Positions 57,447 through 64,000 of a DNA stretch of 64,000 nt are shown piece after piece. Position 1 is the first letter of the stretch; the number at the start of each line of letters is the position of its first letter. This DNA comes from Symbiodinium natans (lineage: Eukaryota > Sar > Dinophyceae > Suessiales > Symbiodiniaceae): the NCBI GenBank assembly GCA_905221605.1, contig CAJNDS010002745.1, positions 1,559,703 through 1,623,702 on the forward strand, given 5' to 3'. The translations under genes were made by a program, and so were the position numbers. The notes beneath the pieces are model-generated. The model saw only the letters and a program-made list of their open reading frames with translations, had not been told where the DNA came from and did no database searches.

Positions 57447-57483
57447 GGGGGTTTGGGGGTTTACGGTCTAGGGGTTCAGGGGT

Positions 57484-57622
57484 TTAGGTTTAGGGTTTAG
57501 GGTTTAGGGTTTTTAGGGTTTTTAGGGCTTTTAGGGTTTTTAGGGTTTTTAGGGTTTTTAGGGTTTTTAGGGTTTTTAGGGTTTTTAGGGTTTTTAGGGT
57601 TTTTAGGGTTTTTAGGGTTTAG
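57484..57622 (+). repeat. TTTTTAGGG nonamer array
   Basis: About 11 perfect TTTTTAGGG units flanked by TTTAGGG. On the minus strand it would translate as an Asn-Pro-Lys repeat if read through from the LRR-like exon. Confidence 0.95.
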
Positions 57623-57633
57623 GCTTCTTGTCT

Positions 57634-57699
57634 CCTGCTGGTCGAAACAGTTCCAGCTCAAGTCCAGTGATGTAATGCTGATGCTGCCCACCAGCCGCC
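57634..57699 (-). CDS. candidate LRR exon
   Basis: Encodes RLVGSISITSLDLSWNCFD. SITSLDLSWNCF matches the leucine-rich-repeat core LxxLxLxxNxF. A GAG acceptor precedes it; the 3' boundary lies near 57634, before the (TTTTTAGGG)n array. Other LRR-like islands follow downstream on the same strand. Confidence 0.48.
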
Positions 57700-57713
57700 C
57701 TCGGATGCAAGTA

Positions 57714-57786
57714 GGGTTTAGGGTTTAGGGTTTAGGGTTTAGGGTTTAGGGTTTAGGGTTTAGGGTTTAGGGTTTAGAGTTTAGGG
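57714..57786 (+). repeat. TTTAGGG array
   Basis: About 10 units. Confidence 0.95.
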
Positions 57787-58203
57787 TGAGGGTTAGCCTT
57801 GTCATGAAAATGGAGGCACCAGTCCTGCATGATGTTGGCTTAAGGTATATGAGGCAGGTTTGTCCGTGTGTGTTTGCTCGTATCCTACCAGACCACTCAA
57901 TATATACACCCACCGAAATTTGCAAGCAACGATTTTTTGACTCGCCAATACCAGAATAGCAGAAATATGCACCCCACTCCATGGTTTATGGAGTGTGGAA
58001 AAAGGGGCAGCGGAGAATCCCAAGTCCAAAACCCTAGAGCCCTCAACCCTGAACCTGCCTAAACCCCTACCAGAACATAGAGGCTGCACCACCCTAAACC
58101 CTAAATCCTAAACCCTAAACCCTAAACCCTAAATCCTAAACCCTAAACCCTAAACCCTATACCCAACCCAAAACCCTACACCGAAAAAACCGAAAGCAGC
58201 CTA

Positions 58204-58271
58204 GGCGTTGGATTGTGTACTCGGCATTGCAGACAAGGTTGCGGACGCACTCGGCCGCTCCGCAGCTGCCT
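58204..58271 (-). CDS. candidate exon, cysteine-rich
   Basis: After a CGCAG acceptor the frame reads GSCGAAECVRNLVCNAEYTI, with three cysteines in 14 residues. The possible 3' end uses a TAG|GC donor, a non-canonical class known in dinoflagellates. It may be an extracellular disulfide-rich segment. Confidence 0.42.
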
Positions 58272-58285
58272 CTGCGAGGTCTCAC

Positions 58286-58332
58286 TTAATTATACTTAAT
58301 TATACTTAATTATACTTAACTATACTTAATTA
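58286..58332. repeat. (TTAATTATAC)n minisatellite
   Basis: About 4.5 decamer units between a candidate exon and the split MITE J copy. Confidence 0.9.
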
Positions 58333-58495
58333 GTCTAGACCCGGGAGGTTCAGGGTTTGGGGTTTAAGGTTTAGGGTTGAGGGCTACCAGGAGTAACCTA
58401 GGAATACAAAGGGTGCACTTTTTGGCTTTCAGGGGATTGTAAGGGAACCCCAACACTAACAAAAGGAAAAAGGGGCCCACTCCCGGTCCCAGGAG
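58333..58495. mobile_element. MITE family J, copy 2, split by degenerate telomeric tract
   Basis: TCTAGACCCGGGAG then a 42-bp degenerate TTTAGGG tract then GGAGTAACCTAGG..., ending CCACTCCCGGTCC. GGAG occurs on both sides of the tract. Confidence 0.52.
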
Positions 58496-59220
58496 TAGGG
58501 CTATAAGTAGGGTATCTAAATGGTTGTAACCTTTCTTAGGGTACTGAGAACCCTAATTATAAGCACCCATAAATCTTCAAGAAGGGTTTAAGGTTTGGGG
58601 GTTAGGGCTTACTTGCGGATTAGGGCCGAAAGGTTTCGGGTCAGCGGTATGTTCCGGCTGGGTTTTAGGCTGGGGGGGATGTAGAAATCCAAAATGTGAG
58701 AAGTCCAAGAACCCTAAACCCTGAACCCTAGACCCTAAACCCTAAACCCTAAACCTAAAACCTAAACCCTAAATCCTAAACCCTAAACCCTAAACCCACT
58801 CAGCCCTAGGCCTCCCTAAACCCTACGTAGGGCTGGCTTAGGTGCACATGGATAAACTAGGGCCACTGAGGGTTTAGGGTTTAGGGAGTTTAGGGTTTAG
58901 GGTTTAGGGTTTAGGGTTTAGGGTTTAGGGTTTAGGGTTGAGGGTTTAGTGTTTAGGGTTTTGAAACCCCTGGCCTAACCCCCCAAATGTTAGACTAGAC
59001 ACAGCACTGGGTAAGACCCGGCCCCCAAGCCCTGCAAATTCGTAGGTTGTAAACCCTAAACCCTGAACCCCAAGCAAAGAAGCTCAAACCCTGCCAGGAA
59101 CCATAGGAAGTTGTGGGTCCAAAACCTTGTACTGAGAAGCCCAACAATGCACCGAGACCCGATTTAAAGAACGACAGCATAAACGACTACGTAGGAGCAA
59201 CAACATATGTATGACAATAA

Positions 59221-59279
59221 AGCAGGTGGTGAGCTTGCTCCAGGGAAGCCACGGCCAGGAACAACACTGCTTTGATGTT
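59221..59279 (-). CDS. candidate exon, hydrophobic
   Basis: The minus frame reads IKAVLFLAVASLEQAHHL, resembling a signal-anchor or buried helix. No clear donor. It is preceded by a TTTAGGG-type tract on the right side. Confidence 0.33.
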
Positions 59280-59471
59280 AATTAGGGCTTAGGTTTCAAG
59301 ATGCAGGGTTTAAGGTTTCGGGTTCGGTGTGAAGACCAACTACCACATCTGGGTCTGGCTTCCCACTTGCGGGTTTCGGTGTACGCTTCAGCGTGGGGTT
59401 TAGGGTTTAGGTTTAGGGTTTAGGGTTTAGGGTTTAGGGTTTAGGGTTTAGGGTTTAGGGTTTGGACTTAC

Positions 59472-59539
59472 GGTTGTCGACACGCGACTTCATCCTAACG
59501 CGAAACTCTGAGTGGTACCTGCGACTGTGGACGAGGTTG
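59472..59539 (-). CDS. candidate exon with GTAAGT donor
   Basis: Reads SNLVHSRRYHSEFRVRMKSR before a full-consensus GTAAGT donor at 59471. The acceptor AAAG directly abuts a telomere-like array. The segment is basic and helix-like. No family recognised. Confidence 0.48.
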
Positions 59540-60023
59540 CTTTAGGGTTCAGGACTTAGGTTCAGGGTTTAAGGCGGGGATGCAGGTTCTGTAAAAACCC
59601 TCAGAAAGTCTTCCTGAATAAGGTCCTCTGAATAAACCTCAGTATGCGAAGTGAGAGCAATGCAAAGTTCCTTCCTAGCATATCCTGCATGCTAGATTAC
59701 ATGGCTAGTTCTGAGTGCGGCTGTACATACCTCAAGAAGGGTCATAGTCATAACTGGCTACATCTAAAAATCATTCTCTTACATTTTACCCTCCTTGAAA
59801 TAACGCTACCTCTACCCATAAGCCTCCACAGCAGGCCACCTGTTTGGGTATTTGGGTTTAGGGTCACATCTCATCGAAGTCTCACCCTGTCATGGGACTC
59901 AAGGAGCACATTTGGGTTCCAAAAGCTACGACTCGTGTTGCGTTTCTCCCACACCCAAAACCCGACACCCCCAAAGCCGAAGTCCCCAAACCCGAAAAAA
60001 CCTAAGCCACCAATAATGTCCGA

Positions 60024-60089
60024 GCATGGGAGCCCCACCACCACCAGGCCTCCCAGACCCACGCCAGCCAGCGCCACCGTTTCCAGGGA
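60024..60089 (-). CDS. candidate exon, transmembrane-like helix
   Basis: After a CCGCAG acceptor the frame encodes SLETVALAGVGLGGLVVVGL and a short polar end. About 20 consecutive small or hydrophobic residues look like a membrane span. A GT occurs inside the frame at GTGGTG, so the 3' boundary is uncertain. Confidence 0.42.
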
Positions 60090-60443
60090 CTGCGGCCAAG
60101 GAGGGCGCAGAGGGCGTAGGAGGCAAGTCGTGTAGTTTCGCGGCCCTGAAGTGCCCCCCCAACCCCCCCCCCAAAACCCCCCCAAAACCCCCCCAAGAGC
60201 ACAATGAATCCCTGAGGTTTCCAAACCCAAGCGGCCAGAGAATCCCTCGGGCAAGAATCTAAGAACACTGCAAGCAATCTTGCTGCTTCTGGCCGTTTCC
60301 CCCCTGTCGCCTTTGAACTAATTTTGCACGAGTACCGAACCCTGCAAAAGATCCCGCAAAGTTTTGTCGGAGGCCTGATGGTCGTGGTGGCACAAATCGG
60401 TGTCGCCCGCGACACGAGGTGCTTGTCCAGCAGGACCAGGAAC

Positions 60444-60563
60444 CTGTCTGCTTCTTTCTGCCGCCGCGCTGTCGAACTCCAGGCGGCGCTTGGCTGAGCG
60501 CAGTTCCGAGTCATTTCCACCTGTTTCTCGCTTCCTGTCGCCGAGGAGGGTTTGGAGCTCCGA
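60444..60563 (-). CDS. candidate exon, charged coiled-coil-like helix
   Basis: Exactly 120 nt between a GACAG acceptor and a CAG|GTTCCT donor. It encodes SELQTLLGDRKRETGG, then a highly charged segment with SELRSAKRRLEFDSAAAERS. The spacing of L/F residues in a K/R/E/D background suggests an amphipathic helix or coiled coil. The upstream in-frame TGA falls just before the acceptor, which supports the boundary. Confidence 0.5.
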
Positions 60564-60763
60564 CTGTCACATGGGCTGTGGCGCTGCAGCCCCTAGCGTG
60601 CCCAAAGAACCTGGAGGGTTTAGGGTTTTGGGTTTAGGGTTTAGGGTTGCCTCCAGAAAATCCCTGGAAGGCAGCCCCTCAAGAGTATCCTCGAAGAGCA
60701 CACTTTGCCGCAAGCCCAAAACTCAACTTCCCAACCCCGCTGAGGATCGAAGGTTTGGTTGAC

Positions 60764-61135
60764 AAGCTGTGAATATCGTTTTTTTCCATCACCTCTGCAC
60801 CCGAAATGAACGCTGAACACTGTACACTGTATAATTCAGGAACCACTCGAGCCTACACTACCCAGTCGGAGTGCCCTCCTCAACATCCTCTTCTTGCCCC
60901 TTTCTGCTTCATAGCGACACTGGACACTCGCAACTCCTTGCCTTTTCATGGCCCTCATTGATGATTTCTGCGGAGTCTGTGTCACTTGGGGCCCAAAAAC
61001 CACAGAAACACTTAGGATTCTACAAACATGGTGTTCAAAACAGTCTCTGTTTAGGGGAACTTCTACCCCTAAGAATAGGATCCTTGTGTTTTATGTGGTG
61101 TTGGGGCCCCTCAGTCAAGACCCCTTTCTGTCGCT
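60764..61135. other. array-free stretch without supported gene
   Basis: About 370 bp of ordinary-complexity DNA between two candidate exons. Overlapping plus frames of 70-91 codons have no recognisable motif. Most simply an intron. Confidence 0.4.
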
Positions 61136-61180
61136 TAGGGGTTTAGGGTTTAGGGTTTAGGGTCCGTGGCGCAACCTTAC

Positions 61181-61220
61181 GTCCCTCAAGGCAGAAGCGT
61201 GAGAAACCTTCAACCGACCC
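61181..61220 (-). CDS. candidate micro-exon with GTAAGG donor
   Basis: A 40-nt frame (VEGFSRFCLEG) ends at a consensus GTAAGG donor at 61180 and is preceded by AAAG. It is too short to stand alone. It is listed because of the donor and its position in the series. Confidence 0.28.
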
Positions 61221-61457
61221 CTTTACACGCCAAACATGATTGTCGAGAAGGGTTTAGGGCTTAGGGTTTGGGGGACCCCTTACACAAGACCTACCCTAAA
61301 CCCTAACCCTAAGCCCTAAGCCCTAAGCCCTAAGCCCTAAGGCCTAAGCCCTAAGCCCTAAGCCCTAAGCCCTAAGCCCTAAACCCTAAACCCTAAACCC
61401 TAACCCTAAACCCTAAACCCTAAACCCTCAATTCGAAGCTTCCAGTGCCCCCCCGAC

Positions 61458-61530
61458 CTGGTGGCTGCCCAGCCCCATGCACAACGGCAGCTGGAGCTTT
61501 ACGGCGAGTGCCAGGCCACTCATGTCCTTG
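61458..61530 (-). CDS. candidate exon, hydrophobic
   Basis: Bounded by a TAG acceptor and a CAG|GTCGGG donor, and encodes MSGLALAVKLQLPLCMGLGS. About 21 of 24 third positions are G or C, one of the strongest biases in the window. The composition would suit a membrane-associated helix. It sits between CCCTAAA (left) and TTTAGGG (right) arrays. Confidence 0.42.
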
Positions 61531-61644
61531 CTAGGGCTGCTAGGGTTGAGGGAGTTCGGGGGTTTAGGGTTTAGGGTTTAGGGTTTAGGGTTTAGGGTTT
61601 CGGGGTGTCCTTGGAGTGTTGAGGGAGTTGGGGTTCAGTTATAG

Positions 61645-61800
61645 GGCTTTGGGTTTGGGATTTAGGGTTTAGGGTTTTGTCCTTGTAGGGTTGAGGGTGT
61701 CGGGATTTCGTCAGGGCTTTGGGTTGGGATGTAGGGTTTAGGGTTTTGTCCTTGTAGGGTTGAGGGAGTTGGGGTTGCTTTAGGGCTTTGGATTTGGGGG
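61645..61800 (+). repeat. about 70-80-bp tandem repeat of decayed telomeric text
   Basis: GGGCTTTGGGTT...GTTTTGTCCTTGTAGGGTTG recurs two to three times. Confidence 0.75.
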
Positions 61801-62089
61801 TTTGGGCTGCAGGGTTTAGGGTTTAGGGTTTGAGGTTTTGGGTTCGGGGTTTAGGTGTGGGGTTTAGGGTTCGGGGTTGGTGTTTGGGTTCAGAATTTTG
61901 TGGGGTTTAGGGTAAACCCTGAAACCTAATTAACCGCTACGTAATCTCTAAACCCTAAAACCCCAAAAGCCTCAAAACCCCTGCCGGAATTGTAGGGGTT
62001 TCGTTCGGCTTCTTCTGGTTGGACCCGCAGCCCTAACGGTTACAAGAACCTCGAACCCTAAACCGAACTTCAAAACCAATCAAAACACC

Positions 62090-62096
62090 ATACTCG

Positions 62097-62127
<31 letters not shown>

Positions 62128-62745
62128 CATCTATCTGTATGTATACATTTACACCTATATGTTTCTCTATCGATATGCATGTGTATATATATATATATAT
62201 AGTGTAGTCATGCTAAGCTGATAATAATAACCCCCCCCCCCCTCCCCCGCCCCGGACCCTGTATTGAGGGGGTTGGTCTCTGCTTGTTTTGAATAGGACC
62301 CTGTAAGCTCTCAATCTTCATAGAGACAGAAGCCCGGAACCCTGGTCCAGGGCTATGGGTTAAAGCCAAAAGCAAAACACTCTAGGGCTTAAAGCTCCAG
62401 GCTCTGGGACACCCCAAAGCGACCCGAAATTTGAGAACTCCCCAAATTGGTGAAAGGCGTCTGCGGTCGGATAGATACCTTTACCGTAAATGCTGTAAGC
62501 CTCCAAAAAACGGTAGAAGGCCCAGGAAAACCCAAAGAGCCCTTCATGAAGGACTTAACTCTGAATTGCAAACCCCTGTGATCGTTCAAGGTATATTCCT
62601 TGATGAAGGGGTATTGGGTTCCCTGAAAACCTTCATGAGACTGGAGACATGCCACCTGAGACCAAACCTCGAACCCGAACAGGTTTTAGGTTTTAGGATG
62701 TTGACCCGAGGAGCTACTGTAGGCTTTGCGCACACAGGCACCTAA
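62090..62745. other. array-free stretch, unassigned
   Basis: (TCTA)/(TTTC) simple repeats to 62210, poly-C near 62231, then about 350 bp including a minus frame open for 88 codons (62655-62389). The sequence contains internal palindromes (CCCTTCATGAAGG, CTTCATCAAGG), so it may be a decayed inverted-repeat element rather than a gene. Confidence 0.35.
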
Positions 62746-62752
62746 ACTCAGG

Positions 62753-62870
62753 GTAAACCCTAAACCCTAAACCCTAAACCCTAAACCCTAAACCCTAAAC
62801 CCTAAACCCTAAACCCTAAACCCTAAACCCTAAACCCTAAACCCTAAACCCTAAACCCTAAACCCTAAAC
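62753..62870 (-). repeat. CCCTAAA array
   Basis: About 16 perfect units. Confidence 0.95.
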
Positions 62871-63033
62871 CTCCAACCTCAAGCCCTACGCCGAACACAC
62901 TAAAACCTGAACCCCTGAAGCTTAAAACCCTGAGCCCGCACTAGCACTACGCCCAATTCGCCCAACACAACCTCTAAAACAAGTTCTCACCCTAAACCTA
63001 ACCCTAAACCCTAAACCCTAAACCCTAAACCTC

Positions 63034-63100
63034 TGGGCGCCCCTGCGACATGCTTAAGGTTCATGGCCACAGCCAGGAGCCTGACCCGAGCCCACACTTT
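63034..63100 (-). CDS. candidate exon (both strands open)
   Basis: The minus frame reads KVWARVRLLAVAMNLKHVAG. The plus strand is also open here with similar codon bias, so strand is inferred only from the neighbours. The island lies between a CCCTAAA array on the left and a TTTAGGG array on the right. Confidence 0.25.
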
Positions 63101-63252
63101 GTGCGGTTTTAGAAATAGAGGGGGGTGGGGGTTTAGGGTTTAGGGTTTAGGGTTTAGGGTTTAGGGTTTAGGGTTAGGGTTTAGGGTTTAGGGTTTAGGG
63201 TTTCGGGTTTAGGGCTTTGGGTTTGGAGTTTAGGCTTTCGAGTTTAGCGGAC

Positions 63253-63323
63253 CTCGGATGTTCGACTTTGCGTTGGGCATTTTGGAATTGAGGGGCCGCG
63301 GAATATTTGGGATTCCCGTCGGG
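63253..63323 (-). CDS. candidate exon
   Basis: Reads PDGNPKYSAAPQFQNAQRKV on the minus strand, between an AAG acceptor and a GTCCGC donor. The low-complexity polar composition suggests a loop or linker. No family recognised. Confidence 0.38.
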
Positions 63324-63815
63324 CTTAGCGACGAACCCTGAACCCCTGAAACCCTAAACCCTAAACCCTAAAGCCTGAACCCAGGTGTTTTCCAACAGCC
63401 CAAGTAGCCTCGGACTCGCAGGCACAGGGGCTCTTAGGCTTAAAACCCCCTAAACTAAACCAAACTTTACGCCTCAAGAGGGTACACCGCTAAACCCTAA
63501 ACCCGAAACCCTAAACCCTAAACCCCAAACCCTAAAAACCCTAAACCCTAAACCCTAAACCCAACGCGAACCAGGTTAGGCCTCAACACATCTGAACAAT
63601 TTGGGTTTCGGGTTAGGGTTGTGAGGCTTAGGGCCCTGTCAAGCCCAAAAAAAGGAAATGTCAAATAGGGCGTCCCTGGGGTTCAGGGTTCAGGGTTCAG
63701 GGTTTAGGGTTTAGGGTTTAGGGTTTGGGATTTGGGGTTTGGGGTTTAGGGTTTAGGGATAGAATTTAAGGTTCAGAGATTTTTTTGGGCTTTGAACATG
63801 CCAGGCAGGCTCCAC

Positions 63816-63915
63816 GCACATGTCCAGGGTGGCGCTGCCCACGCGGCAGCAGTGACGGAAGTTGATCCGCCGCACCGACTCCTCAGCGACTGGAAGACCC
63901 TTGCGGACGTTGCCC
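63816..63915 (-). CDS. candidate exon, cysteine-containing
   Basis: The minus-strand frame contains VAEESVRRINFRHCCRVGSA and continues to a cysteine before a GTGGAG donor at 63815. A TAG acceptor precedes it. Third positions are strongly C/G. It is flanked on both sides by TTTAGGG arrays (plus orientation). No family recognised. Confidence 0.45.
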
Positions 63916-63924
63916 CTACATGAC

Positions 63925-64000
63925 TTAGGGTTTAGGGTTTAGGGTTTAGGGTTTAGGGTTTAGGGTTTAGGGTTTAGGGTTTAGGGTTTAGGGTTTAGGG
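63925..64000 (+). repeat. TTTAGGG array running off the window end
   Basis: About 11 perfect units reaching the last base. Nothing marks it as a chromosome end, because similar arrays occur everywhere inside. Confidence 0.95.

Noticed and set aside
57497..57691. Protein with an Asn-Pro-Lys tandem repeat
   Set aside because: The repeat is only the TTTTTAGGG array read in frame. The credible coding part is the LRR-like segment before it.
59644..60135. 163-codon plus-strand frame
   Set aside because: Composition shifts abruptly and its second half is the antisense of the hydrophobic minus-strand island. No motif found.
63925..64000. True chromosome end
   Set aside because: The array reaches the window edge but is no longer or purer than dozens of internal arrays.

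Overview
This window looks like nuclear DNA of a large, repeat-rich protist genome. A dinoflagellate is my best guess. The reasons are pervasive plant/alveolate-type telomeric heptamers (TTTAGGG/CCCTAAA) spread through the interior of the sequence, many families of short inverted-repeat elements, a non-LTR retrotransposon 3' end, and GC-rich coding scraps only 40-170 nt long. Coccidians such as Eimeria, which carry AAACCCT-rich segments, and some green algae remain possible. Eimeria is less likely because there are no CAG/poly-amino-acid repeats. No bacterial-style gene, rRNA, tRNA or CRISPR was seen.

Layout. From end to end the window alternates between telomere-like arrays (about 20-140 bp, one every 200-400 bp, often switching orientation), short GC-rich non-repetitive islands (about 60-170 bp), and AT-richer stretches holding palindromic MITE-like elements. 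When read on the minus strand, most islands have one open frame with C/G-biased third positions. In many of them the frame is closed by AG acceptor and GT or GC donor dinucleotides, sometimes full GTAAGT, GTGAGT or GTATGG donors. I therefore read about 4.9-63.9 kb as one or more minus-strand genes made of very small exons, with telomeric arrays and MITEs filling the introns. The reading is strongest at 51.8-57.7 kb, where neighbouring islands encode leucine-rich-repeat units (one is an 87-nt, 29-codon cassette), and at islands encoding hydrophobic helices (60.0, 48.9, 39.0, 26.1 and 18.0 kb). The exon boundaries and the number of genes cannot be settled by eye. Short GC-rich islands are often open on both strands, so single exon calls are modest in confidence.

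Mobile DNA. The only long intact reading frame (54.0-55.2 kb, plus strand) is the C-terminal part of a LINE-type polyprotein with a CxxC...HxxxxC knuckle. It is 5'-truncated at a TTTAGGG array and followed by a roughly 450-bp CT-rich tail. At least seven copies of a 122-124-bp MITE with GGGTGGGGCCCCC ends and TA target sites are present, along with seven or eight other small inverted-repeat families. Several of these elements are interrupted by telomeric arrays, some flanked by short direct duplications (30 bp at 57.3 kb, 15 bp at 42.0 kb). This suggests the arrays themselves arrive as insertions.

The main hypothesis offered is that the interstitial telomeric arrays are insertions that became part of intron architecture. 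In minus-strand transcripts, C-rich CCCUAAA tends to lie just before exons and G-rich UUUAGGG just after them, so the two ends of many introns are complementary and resemble known splicing-signal classes (CUAAC-like branch sites, G-triplet enhancers).
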